Assembly: GCA_021325365.1 (NCBI GenBank)
Contig: JAJPHF010000011.1
Span: 1 to 34,814, forward strand
Reading direction: 5' to 3'
DNA: 34,814 bases
Origin: Pseudomonadota bacterium
GTDB lineage: Bacteria > Chloroflexota > UBA6077 > JAJPHF01
In this document: piece by piece, positions 15,750 to 22,942 of the stretch
Position numbering within the stretch: position 1 is the stretch's first letter
Layout of the letters: each line of letters opens with the position of its first letter
The notes under the pieces: model-generated
Database searches by the model: none
Told to the model about the DNA's origin: nothing
What the model saw: the letters and a program-made list of their open reading frames with translations, nothing else
Program-made: the position numbers and the translations under genes

Positions 15750-16835
15750 CTACAGCCCGTAGAAGGCGCGCGGATTGTCGTAGGTGATCTTGCGAACGGC
15801 CGCGTCGCTGATCTCGCCCGCGGCGGCGCGGCGCTGCAGGCGGCCGACGAAGTCCAGCTCCATCGCCTGGTCGCTGTGCGTGAAGTCGGAGCCGACCAGC
15901 ACGTTGTCCTCGCCGGTGTGCTTGAGGATGTAGGGCAGGTCTTCGTCCACCTGGCAGGCGACATACAGTCGGTTGGCCCTCAGTACGTCATCCGTAATCT
16001 CGACGGATGGGCCGCTGATGGGGCTGGCCGCGCGCGTAGCCGCCCGCTCCTGGCGGCGACGCAGGTCGTAGAGCACGAACGGCACCCAGGAGGCGGCGGC
16101 CTCGATGAAGCCGAAGCGGAGCGTGGGGAACTTGGCGGGGACCTCGTGCAGGATCATCGACTGGAACGCGTGTACCACCGGCAGGGTAATGCGGTAGAAG
16201 CTGCTGTACGAGAACTGCCGCGCCGGGGTGAAGTCGGGCACGCCCGAGCCGGTGTGGAAGCAGATCGGCAGGTTCAGGCGCTCGGCCTCCTCGTAGAGCG
16301 GGAAGAAGTACGGGTCGCAGGGCCACTTGCCGGCCTCGCGGTCGCCCTTCTTCATCACGCCGACCGCCCCGTGGTCCTTGGCGAAGCGCAGCTCGGCCAG
16401 CGCCTCGTCCATGCTGTGCAGCGGCGGCAGGCACACCCACCGCAGCCGCCCGCGTGACCGCTCGGAGCGGTCAGCCAGCCAGCGGTTGTAGCTCCGACGC
16501 AGCGCCCGCTCCAGCTCCGGCCGCTCAGTGAACTCCACTAGCATGAGCGTCGGGTACATCACCTGCACCTCGACGCCCAGCTCGTCCATGGCGCGCAGGC
16601 GCGCGTCCACGTCCAGCAGCTCGCGCGTCTCGACGGTGGTGCGAGTGGCCGCATCGTTGCGGACGAAACGGAGCTGTCGCTTGCCGTCGATCAGCCAGTA
16701 GCGGCTGGGCGGGAGCGACGGGTCGGGGTTCTCGGGAAAGACGGTCGCCGGCTTCAGCGCCTGCTCGTCGGGCGCCAGGAACTCCCAGGTAGCCTCAGTC
16801 TCGTCGACGTGCGTGTCGGCGTCGATCACTGGCAT
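15750..16835 (-). CDS. Amidohydrolase-2 family metal-dependent hydrolase/decarboxylase
   Basis: A 361-residue TIM-barrel amidohydrolase of the amidohydrolase-2 branch, which includes aromatic-acid decarboxylases such as ACMSD and relatives. N-terminal 'VIDADTHVDE' places His9 and Glu12 at the first metal site; the first His of the classical HxH is Asp7/Thr8 here, as in the 'DxDxHxxE' subgroup. Other expected residues are His194 ('ICFHTG'), Glu245 in 'FGFIEAA', and Asp317 with His320 in 'VGSDFTH', near the C-terminal 'NPRAFYGL' helix. The start at 16835 is preceded by AGGGAGGGTGGG; the longer open frame upstream lacks support. It is divergent from the alcohol dehydrogenase at 17167. A decarboxylase or C-C hydrolase on an aromatic catabolite fits the neighbours, but the reaction is inferred. 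Confidence 0.92.
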   Translation of the reverse strand: MPVIDADTHVDETEATWEFLAPDEQALKPATVFPENPDPSLPPSRYWLIDGKRQLRFVRNDAATRTTVETRELLDVDARLRAMDELGVEVQVMYPTLMLVEFTERPELERALRRSYNRWLADRSERSRGRLRWVCLPPLHSMDEALAELRFAKDHGAVGVMKKGDREAGKWPCDPYFFPLYEEAERLNLPICFHTGSGVPDFTPARQFSYSSFYRITLPVVHAFQSMILHEVPAKFPTLRFGFIEAAASWVPFVLYDLRRRQERAATRAASPISGPSVEITDDVLRANRLYVACQVDEDLPYILKHTGEDNVLVGSDFTHSDQAMELDFVGRLQRRAAAGEISDAAVRKITYDNPRAFYGL

Positions 16836-16960
16836 GGTACCCACCCTCCCTTTGGCCGCCACGAATTGCGCGCCTGCGCCGGGAGCACGCCGGCAGGCGT
16901 GGGGCATCGGCCCCGGACCACGGTTATACACTCTCGGCCGGCTTCGCGAGAGGGGGCGCT

Positions 16961-16989
16961 TTGACTTTGGCGGGGGTTCGCTCTATGCT
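16961..16989 (+). promoter_or_regulatory. Sigma70-type promoter for the plus-strand catabolic block
   Basis: TTGACT (16961-16966) and TATGCT (16984-16989) are separated by exactly 17 bases. Transcription would start near 16996 and give a leader of about 170 bases before the alcohol dehydrogenase start. Confidence 0.65.
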
Positions 16990-17047
16990 GGGCCAGACGC
17001 GCGGCGATTCTACGGCGGTGTGTGGCCTGCCTGGACCGGCGACCGGC

Positions 17048-17099
17048 GCCGGGGCTGCGGCCTGCGGGCCGCGGGCGGCCACGAGAGCCGCCCCTACGA
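17048..17099 (+). repeat. 52-bp dispersed hairpin repeat, copy 2
   Basis: Same length and orientation as the copies at 15604 and 30479. The stem GGGCGGC/GCCGCCC closes a 7-base loop CACGAGA. It lies in the predicted leader of the gene at 17167. Confidence 0.85.
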
Positions 17100-17166
17100 C
17101 GGCCGACTAGCTGCCCGTTGCTAGCGCGTGGAAGGAGCGCCTAACCCGCGTGGAGGAGAACCAGTC

Positions 17167-18255
17167 ATGGCCGACTGCCGGGCCGCCGTCATCACGGCTC
17201 ACGACCAACCGCTCGAGATTCAGCGCGTGCCCATCCCCGAGCTAGAGCCGGGCGCGCTGCTGGTGCGCATCGAGGCCTCGACGCTGTGCGGCACGGACGT
17301 GCATCGCTGGCACGGCCCGCTCGGGGGCGGCGACAGCCTGCCGATCATCACCGGCCACGAGCCGTGCGGCATCGTCGAGCAGATCAACGGGGAGCGGACG
17401 GACATTCTGGACCAGCCGGTGAAGCCGGGCGACCGGGTGGTATGGAGCTACGTGAGCTGCGGCTCCTGCTACTGGTGCGCCGTGGCGGTGCAGCCTTGCG
17501 TCTGCCCCCACCGGGCCTCCTGGGGCCACAACCGCAGCGACCAGTACCCGTACCTGCTCGGGAGCTGCGCGGAGTACATGTACGTGCCGCCGCCCTGCCT
17601 GATCGTGAAGGTGCCCGAAGCGGTGTCGTCGCCCCTGGCGGCGGCTGCCGCCTGCGCCTACCGCACGGTGATGCACGGCTTCGACCGGCTCGGGGCCATC
17701 AAGAGCCACGAAACCGTAGTCATTCAGGGGAGCGGCCCGCTCGGCAACTTCGCGACCGCCGTGGCGCGCGACCACGGCGCGAAGCAAGTGCTGGTGATTG
17801 GGGCGCCCGCCTCGCGGCTGGAGGTCACCAAGCGCATGGGCGCGGACGCCGTGCTGAACCTGGACGAGGTGACCGACGTGGCGGAGCGCCGCAAGTGGGT
17901 GCAGCGCCACACCGGCGGGCGCGGCGCGGACGTGGTCATCCAGGTAGCGAACAACCTGGCGACGCCGGAGGGCCTGGGGCTGCTGCGGCGCGGCGGGCGG
18001 TTCGTCCACATCGGGGCCGGGGGCAAGAACGCGATGATTCCCGTGGAGGACCTGCCCGAGGAGTTCACGCTGTACACCGTGCGCTCGGGCGAGCCGCGCC
18101 ACTGGCTCCAGGCGCTCGACTTCCTAGCCTCCCGCAAGAACACGTACCCCTTCGACGAGATGATCAGCGCGAGCTACCGCCTGGACCAGGTGAACGAGGC
18201 GATGGCGGCGATGGCCAGCTACCAGGTGGTGAAGGCCGTCATCTACCCGAACTAG
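17167..18255 (+). CDS. Zinc-dependent medium-chain alcohol dehydrogenase
   Basis: A 362-residue NAD(P)-dependent dehydrogenase of the medium-chain zinc family. Catalytic zinc residues are Cys41 ('TLCGTDVH') and His64-Glu65 ('GHEPCG'). A structural-zinc cysteine cluster starts at Cys98 with Cys101, Cys104 and Cys111. The coenzyme loop 'GSGPLGN' begins at Gly188, and the next strand shows 'VLVIGAP'. Length is normal. The start at 17167 follows GGAGGAG; the longer frame from 17128 has no site. It leads the plus-strand block and would oxidise an alcohol or reduce an aldehyde or ketone of the pathway; specificity cannot be read. A strong hairpin follows its stop. Confidence 0.93.
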   Translation: MADCRAAVITAHDQPLEIQRVPIPELEPGALLVRIEASTLCGTDVHRWHGPLGGGDSLPIITGHEPCGIVEQINGERTDILDQPVKPGDRVVWSYVSCGSCYWCAVAVQPCVCPHRASWGHNRSDQYPYLLGSCAEYMYVPPPCLIVKVPEAVSSPLAAAAACAYRTVMHGFDRLGAIKSHETVVIQGSGPLGNFATAVARDHGAKQVLVIGAPASRLEVTKRMGADAVLNLDEVTDVAERRKWVQRHTGGRGADVVIQVANNLATPEGLGLLRRGGRFVHIGAGGKNAMIPVEDLPEEFTLYTVRSGEPRHWLQALDFLASRKNTYPFDEMISASYRLDQVNEAMAAMASYQVVKAVIYPN

Positions 18256-18268
18256 GCAAGGTGTCGGA

Positions 18269-18301
18269 GGAGATGGGGCGGACCTCGCCCGCCCCATCTC
18301 C
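18269..18301 (+). terminator. Strong intercistronic hairpin after the alcohol dehydrogenase
   Basis: A perfect 13-bp stem, GGAGATGGGGCGG pairing with CCGCCCCATCTCC, closes a 7-base loop. TTAACTTAAT follows instead of a T-run. It ends only 8 bases before the AGGAGG of the next gene, so it could be a weak terminator, an RNA-stability element or an attenuator. Confidence 0.55.
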
Positions 18302-18321
18302 TTAACTTAATAGGAGGACGC

Positions 18322-18864
18322 ATGCCCCGACTGCCCGCGCCCAGGCGCGACGAGCTGGCGCCCGAGGACCAGGCGCTGTGGGACCGCATCGGCGCCGCGC
18401 GCAGCGGCACGGTGAGCGGCCCGTACTCGGTCTTGATCCGCGTGCCGGCGCTCGCCGACGCGCTGGACGGCGTGAGCGGCTTCTTCCGCGACGCGGTGGC
18501 GCTGCCGAAGGCCGACCTGGAGCTGGGCGCGCTGGCGGCGGTGCGCGAGACGGGCGCCCGCTTCGCCTGGAACCGCCACGAGTTGCACGCTCGCCAGGTC
18601 GGCACGCGCCCTGAGGCCGTCGAGGTGGTGCGGGCGCAGGGAGCGCTCGACGGGCTGACGCCGCGCGAGCAGGTGGTGGTGGAGGTCGTGCGCTCGCTGC
18701 TGCGGACGCGCACGCTGCCCGATGCGCTGTTCGCGCGCGCCCAGGCGGAGCTAGGCACGCGCGAGCTGATCGAGCTGGTCGCCCTGGCGGGGCACTACAC
18801 GACGATCAGCTACGTGCTGAACGCCTTCGACGTGCCGCCGCCCGACGATACGCCGACGTTCTGA
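18322..18864 (+). CDS. Carboxymuconolactone decarboxylase-family protein (AhpD-like fold)
   Basis: A 180-residue all-helical protein of the carboxymuconolactone decarboxylase/AhpD superfamily. The family's core is seen in 'LELGALAAVRETGARFAWNRHELHARQVG' (about residues 71-99), where Trp and two His follow the first helix. The CxxC motif of AhpD peroxidases is absent, so it is not a thiol peroxidase of that kind. Carboxymuconolactone decarboxylase acts in the protocatechuate pathway, but many relatives have unknown reactions. The start at 18322 follows AGGAGG. It sits between the alcohol dehydrogenase and the ring-cleavage-type genes, consistent with aromatic catabolism. Family is confident; the reaction is not. 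Confidence 0.85.
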   Translation: MPRLPAPRRDELAPEDQALWDRIGAARSGTVSGPYSVLIRVPALADALDGVSGFFRDAVALPKADLELGALAAVRETGARFAWNRHELHARQVGTRPEAVEVVRAQGALDGLTPREQVVVEVVRSLLRTRTLPDALFARAQAELGTRELIELVALAGHYTTISYVLNAFDVPPPDDTPTF

Positions 18865-18886
18865 CCGGCGATCAGGTACGCCGAAT

Positions 18887-18915
18887 TTGCATAAGAGCCC
18901 GCCGCCGCTTACACT
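18887..18915 (+). promoter_or_regulatory. Internal sigma70-type promoter
   Basis: TTGCAT (18887-18892) and TACACT (18910-18915) are separated by 17 bases. It lies about 80 bases upstream of the DUF4242 gene start and would allow the DUF4242, dioxygenase and monooxygenase genes to be expressed apart from the dehydrogenase. Confidence 0.6.
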
Positions 18916-18992
18916 CGTGCTACCTTCCGCTCGGCGGCGAGCGGCTCGACGCGCGGGCGCTGACGGGCGAGGACTCGGAAGGGGGACCGGGC

Positions 18993-19244
18993 GTGCCACT
19001 GTACATGGACATTCATGACAAGCTGCGCGCGGTAACGCCGGAGGCGATCGCGGCGGCCCACCAGCGCGACCTGGCCGTGCAGGACAAGCACGGCGTGAAG
19101 CACCTCCGCTACTGGGTGAACACGAAGGAGGGCCGCATGTTCTGCCTTCTGGAAGCGCCCAGCAAGGAGGCCGCGTACGCTATGCACCTGGAGGCGCATG
19201 GCATCCTGCCCAACGAGATCTACGAGGTGACGGAAGGGTCGTAG
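18993..19244 (+). CDS. DUF4242 family protein (nickel-binding SCO4226-like)
   Basis: An 83-residue protein matching the DUF4242 pattern: N-terminal 'PLYMDIHDK', 'AAHQRDLAVQDKHGV', 'RYWVNTKEGRMFCLLEAP' and 'HLEAHGILPNEI'. The Streptomyces relative SCO4226 binds nickel; conserved His in 'AAHQRD' and 'EAHG' may bind metal here. The chosen start is GTG at 18993 with AAGGGGG before it; an ATG at 19005 would shorten the protein by four residues. Its gene ends 21 bases before the dioxygenase-like gene. The role within a catabolic operon is unknown. Confidence 0.85.
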   Translation: MPLYMDIHDKLRAVTPEAIAAAHQRDLAVQDKHGVKHLRYWVNTKEGRMFCLLEAPSKEAAYAMHLEAHGILPNEIYEVTEGS

Positions 19245-19265
19245 TAGTCAGAAAGGATCGGTCAC

Positions 19266-20189
19266 ATGCCGCAGGCGCGTGTTAGCCATCTACGCCACGT
19301 CGGGGTCGGCGTGCCGGACTACGACAAGCAGGTCGCGTTCTACGAGGGCACCTGGGGGCTGAAGAAGGTCGACGGCGAGCAGGGGATTAGCTTCTTCGCC
19401 GCCGAAGGGTCGCCAGAGCAGTACATCCTCCGCATTCGTCGGGCCGACGAGAGCCGCATCGACCTGCTGGCGTTCGGCGCGCAGGACGCGGCAGCGGTGG
19501 ACGCGCTCGCAAGCCAGGTGGCGGCGGCGGGCGCGAAGATGATCGCCGAGCCGGGCGCGCTGCAGACGCCGGGCGGCGGCTACGGCTTCCGCTTCTTCGA
19601 CCCGGACGGCCGCACGATCGAGGTGTCGAGCGACGTGGCACCGCGGCCGTTCCGCGTGCTGGAGGAGTACGAGTCCGTACCGAAGAAGCTCAGTCACGTC
19701 GTCGTGAACTCGCCGAACCCTCAGGCGATCATGGAATGGTACCAGGAGAACCTGGGCTTCAAGTGCAGCGGCTGGCTGGGCGACTGGTTCGGCTTCCTGC
19801 GCTGCGGCCCCGACTTCCACACGGTCGCCATCGTGAAGGGCGAGTACGCCAACCTGCACCACATCTCGTTCGAGTTGCGGGGCTACGACGAGTGGATGCG
19901 GGGTGTGGGGCGCGTGCTGGCCGCGGGCACGCCGATGCCGTTCGGGCTCGGCTCCCACGCGCCGGCCAGCAGCTCGTTCGCCTACTTCCTCGACCCGAAC
20001 GGCAACACGTCCGAGTACATCATCCCGCAGGAGCAGGTGGTGGACGACCGGACGTACGATGCGAAAGTCTGGGCGGGGAACGTGTCGGACGTATGGGGCA
20101 CGGCGCGCAGCCAGAACATGCCCGAGGCGCCGGTCGTCAACAACCGCGAGGTGCCGGACCCGGGAGTCTGGGTGGCGCCGCCAGTCTAA
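19266..20189 (+). CDS. VOC-superfamily protein, extradiol ring-cleavage dioxygenase-like
   Basis: A 307-residue protein with two vicinal-oxygen-chelate (glyoxalase) domains, about 7-125 and 138-255, the layout of type I extradiol dioxygenases such as BphC. Candidate iron ligands are His144 ('KLSHVVV'), His198/His199 ('LHHISFEL') and Glu250 ('NTSEYI'), the 2-His-1-carboxylate triad in the C-terminal domain. Such enzymes open catechol-type rings beside the two hydroxyl groups. The last 50 residues form an extended tail rich in Asn, Pro and Val. The start at 19266 follows AAAGGA. It precedes an acyl-CoA-dehydrogenase-fold monooxygenase, the pairing used by hydroxylase/ring-cleavage modules such as HsaA/HsaC. 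Substrate unknown. Confidence 0.88.
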   Translation: MPQARVSHLRHVGVGVPDYDKQVAFYEGTWGLKKVDGEQGISFFAAEGSPEQYILRIRRADESRIDLLAFGAQDAAAVDALASQVAAAGAKMIAEPGALQTPGGGYGFRFFDPDGRTIEVSSDVAPRPFRVLEEYESVPKKLSHVVVNSPNPQAIMEWYQENLGFKCSGWLGDWFGFLRCGPDFHTVAIVKGEYANLHHISFELRGYDEWMRGVGRVLAAGTPMPFGLGSHAPASSSFAYFLDPNGNTSEYIIPQEQVVDDRTYDAKVWAGNVSDVWGTARSQNMPEAPVVNNREVPDPGVWVAPPV

Positions 20190-20202
20190 AAGACCTCCGC
20201 GG

Positions 20203-20235
20203 GGGTGTCTGCTGGACGCTGTTACGCAGACACCC
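20203..20235 (+). promoter_or_regulatory. Intercistronic hairpin before the monooxygenase gene
   Basis: A perfect 10-bp stem, GGGTGTCTGC pairing with GCAGACACCC, closes a 13-base loop between the dioxygenase-like gene and the monooxygenase gene. No T-run follows. It may tune relative expression or RNA stability. Confidence 0.5.
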
Positions 20236-20282
20236 TCACGCGCAGCCCGGCAGGCCGGGGCAGCCGGATTGAGGGGGACGCC

Positions 20283-21449
20283 GTGGTAACCAGCCGTGCG
20301 AAGACGCCGACGCTTGATGAGCTAGTCGAGCGCGCCGAGAGCCTGGTGCCCATCTTGCGCGAGCGGGCGGCCGAGACGGAGGCGCTGCGCCGCGTCCCGG
20401 AGGAGACGATCGCGGCCTTCTGCGAGGCGGGGCTGCTGCGCCTGTTCCAGCCGGCGCGCTACGGCGGCTACGAGATGGACTACGGCCGCACGCAGGTCGC
20501 GCTCGGCGCCGCGCTGGGCCGCGGCTGCGGCTCCAGCGCGTGGGTGCAGAGCGTCGTCGCCTGCCACGCCTGGCTGGTCGGGATGTACCCGCAGCCGGCG
20601 CAGGACGCGGTGTGGGGCGACACGCCAGACGCGCTCGTCGGCTCCGCGTTCTCGGCCAGCACGGGTCGCGGCCGCACGGTGGACGGCGGCTACGAGATCG
20701 CGGGCGAGTGGCAGTTCTCCAGCGGCTGCCACGCCTGCCAATGGGTGATCCTCGGCGTGACCATGGACGGCCGTCCCCCCGGCCCGCAGGACCAGGTCTG
20801 GTGTCTCGTGCCGCCGGGCGACTGGGAGATCGTGGACACCTGGCGCGCGCCGGGGCTAAAGGGGACGGGCAGCAACGACATCCGCGTGAGGGGCGCGTTC
20901 GTGCCGGCGGCGTTCGCGCTGGAGCGGAACACGCTCGACGGCCGCCCCACGCCGGGCAGCGCGACGAATCCCTGGTACATCTACCGCCTGCCGATCGCCG
21001 GCTTCTTCCCGTACAACGTGTCGATGCCGGCGCTGGGCATCGCGCGGGGGGCGCTAGAAGCGTACGTCGCGCAGTCGGCCGGGCGGCCGGACCGCGCCAA
21101 CAGCGTGCCGCGCCAGCTCCGCATCGCCGAGTCGAGCGTGCAGATCGACGCGGCGGAGGCGCTGGTGCTGAGCGACTGCGCGGAGATCGAGCGCCTGGGT
21201 CACGCCGGCGCGGACTTCCCGCCGGCGCTGCGGGCGCGGCTGTCGCGCAACACGAGCTACATGGTGCGGCTGTGCATCGAGGCCGTCGAGCGGCTGGCGA
21301 CGACCGTCGGCGCGCACGGCATGTCCGACGCCCACCCGGTCCACCGCGCGCTGCGCGACCTGTACGCGATCGGCAACCACATCGCCAACCAGTGGGACAT
21401 CCACGCGCTGCCCTACGCTCGGGCGGCGCTGGGACAGTCGCCGTACTGA
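20283..21449 (+). CDS. Acyl-CoA-dehydrogenase-fold flavin-dependent monooxygenase (HsaA/DszC-like)
   Basis: A 388-residue protein of the acyl-CoA dehydrogenase-fold oxygenases (group D flavin monooxygenases), which use reduced FMN/FAD to hydroxylate phenols or oxidise other rings. It has the helical N-domain 'VPEETIAAFCEAGLLRLFQPARYGGYE', the beta-domain strand 'GGYEIAGEWQFSSGCHAC' near residue 138, 'GTGSNDIRV' near 197, and the C-terminal 'TVGAHGMSDAHPVHRALRD' helix pair. The usual acyl-CoA dehydrogenase base is not apparent. The start is GTG at 20283, preceded by GAGGGGG. A separate flavin reductase would be needed and is not in the window. It follows the dioxygenase-like gene. A true acyl-CoA dehydrogenase is a less likely alternative. 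Confidence 0.87.
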   Translation: MVTSRAKTPTLDELVERAESLVPILRERAAETEALRRVPEETIAAFCEAGLLRLFQPARYGGYEMDYGRTQVALGAALGRGCGSSAWVQSVVACHAWLVGMYPQPAQDAVWGDTPDALVGSAFSASTGRGRTVDGGYEIAGEWQFSSGCHACQWVILGVTMDGRPPGPQDQVWCLVPPGDWEIVDTWRAPGLKGTGSNDIRVRGAFVPAAFALERNTLDGRPTPGSATNPWYIYRLPIAGFFPYNVSMPALGIARGALEAYVAQSAGRPDRANSVPRQLRIAESSVQIDAAEALVLSDCAEIERLGHAGADFPPALRARLSRNTSYMVRLCIEAVERLATTVGAHGMSDAHPVHRALRDLYAIGNHIANQWDIHALPYARAALGQSPY

Positions 21450-21896
21450 GCCGCGGCGCCATACCGAGGCGCCCTCACCCCGACCCCGCCCAGCGGGAGA
21501 GGCAGTTCGGCGGCTTTTCGTGCCCCCCTCTCTTCCCACCGACATGGGCAGCCTGACGCCGTCCTGGTGCAGCGTGCCACGCCTCATCATCATGGGGTAG
21601 CTGCCGTGATGGCTGTCGTCGAATCCGTGTTCCGCGTGCGCGGGCAGCGGCGATGGGAAGTCCCCGAGAACGCTACGCGTGCTGCCGCAGTCGCCCCAGA
21701 CCATCCGCACACGAGCGCAGCGCGGGTGTATGATGTGGCCCACAACCGAGCGCGCGGGGAGGACGGGGCGGGCGAGAGGGAGCGCAGGGGGCGATTGTGT
21801 TTGGCTTCACGCCCCCGCTAAAGCCACTCGCCAGGGTTTCCTAAAGCGGCGCGGCCACACGGCGCGGAGAGGCGCGCGGCACGGAGGAAGCGAGCG
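21450..21896. other. 447-base gap; degraded hairpin repeat and possible promoter
   Basis: No convincing gene. A copy of the C/G-rich family seen as tandem units at 6623-6773 lies at about 21468-21500, here in the reverse orientation. TATGAT at 21729-21734 could be a -10 box for the MetE-like gene, without a good -35. A short similarity to the hairpin at 7615-7645 (GATTGTGT...TTTGGCTTC) is seen near 21793. Confidence 0.55.
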
Positions 21897-22928
21897 ATGA
21901 CGAGCGTGCATCTCGTGGGCAGCGTGGGGCTGGATACGGTCGAGGAGGTCTTCGAGACCGCGGGCAAGCTGCTGGGGCCCTACCTGAAGCGCGTGCCGGA
22001 CGGCGAGGTCGGCGGCCGCCGGCTGTGGATTAGCTGGCAGGCGCCGCTCTTGCGCGCCAGTCCGTTCCTGGAAGTGGACACGAGCGATCCTCAGGCGAGC
22101 TTCTTCTTCCCCCTCAAGCTGGCCGAGGGCGTGCAGCCCGAGGCGGTCCGCTTCGGCGAGCTGGGCTACGCACGCGAAGCCCGCGCGTCGTACCTGGACT
22201 TTCTGGCGGCGCGGGAGCGCGGCGCGCTGCCCCCGCACGTCCGGTTCCAGGTGAGCCTGCCCACGCCCTATGCCGTGATCGGGCCGCCACGCATTAAGCC
22301 CGAGGCGGTCGAGCATGTCCTGCCCGCCTACGAGCGGGCGATGCTGCGCGAGGCCGAGCGCCTCTGCGCGGCGATTCCGCACGAGGATCTGGCGATCCAG
22401 TGGGACGTGTGCATCGAGATGGTGCAGTGGGACGGCCGCTGGCAGCGCAAGCCGTTCCCGGGCATGGACCAAGTCTTCGGCGAGACGTTCGCGCGGCTCG
22501 CCGCGGCCGTGCCCCCGGACGTGGAGCTAGGCTTCCACCTTTGCTACGGCGACCTCGACGCCAAACACTTCATCCAGCCCGCGGACGCGACGAAGATGGT
22601 CGAGCTGGCTAACTTGATCGCGGCCTATGTGAAGCGCCCTATCGCGTACGTCCACATGCCGGTGCCCGTGGACCGCGACGACGACGCGTATTACGCCCCG
22701 CTCACAGGGCTCAAGCTGCCGCCGGGGACAGAGCTGTATCTGGGACTGGTGCACACGCAGGACGGTGTAGAGGGCACCCGCCGACGCATGGCGGTGGCCA
22801 GGCGATACGTGCCAGAGTTCGGCATCGCTTCGGAATGCGGCATCTCGCGTGGGCGGGACGCGAGCGTGGCGATGGACTACCTGCGTGTCTACGCGGGCGC
22901 CGCAGAGGCCGGGGCGAGCGCTCGTTAG
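21897..22928 (+). CDS. MetE-like zinc-dependent (methyl/alkyl)transferase
   Basis: A 343-residue TIM-barrel protein related to the C-terminal catalytic half of cobalamin-independent methionine synthase (MetE). Candidate zinc ligands are His214 and Cys216 in 'GFHLCYGD' and Cys314 in 'ASECGIS', matching the His-x-Cys and distant Cys of MetE. The N-terminal MetE domain is absent, as in short MetE-like proteins and in epoxyalkane:coenzyme M transferase. N-terminal 'HLVGSVGL' and 'RVPDGEVGGRRLW' match the conserved entry of that family. The zinc would activate a thiol that accepts a methyl or alkyl group. The start at 21897 follows GGAGGAAG. It is followed by a solute-binding lipoprotein only 14 bases later. 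In this setting it may process a catabolic substrate rather than make methionine; that is inference. Confidence 0.85.
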   Translation: MTSVHLVGSVGLDTVEEVFETAGKLLGPYLKRVPDGEVGGRRLWISWQAPLLRASPFLEVDTSDPQASFFFPLKLAEGVQPEAVRFGELGYAREARASYLDFLAARERGALPPHVRFQVSLPTPYAVIGPPRIKPEAVEHVLPAYERAMLREAERLCAAIPHEDLAIQWDVCIEMVQWDGRWQRKPFPGMDQVFGETFARLAAAVPPDVELGFHLCYGDLDAKHFIQPADATKMVELANLIAAYVKRPIAYVHMPVPVDRDDDAYYAPLTGLKLPPGTELYLGLVHTQDGVEGTRRRMAVARRYVPEFGIASECGISRGRDASVAMDYLRVYAGAAEAGASAR

Positions 22929-22942
22929 TACGGAGGGACGAG

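Larger units (their letters stand above)
16836..17166. other. Divergent promoter region between amidohydrolase and alcohol dehydrogenase
   Basis: This 331-base gap separates two divergent gene blocks. It contains a strong plus-strand promoter candidate (16961-16989) and a copy of the 52-bp hairpin repeat (17048-17099), which would lie in the 5' untranslated region of the alcohol dehydrogenase transcript. No gene is seen. Confidence 0.6.

Noticed and set aside
21609..21821. Small plus-strand gene before the MetE-like gene
   Set aside because: Possible ATG, but no ribosome site, no recognisable motif, and composition like the surrounding non-coding DNA.
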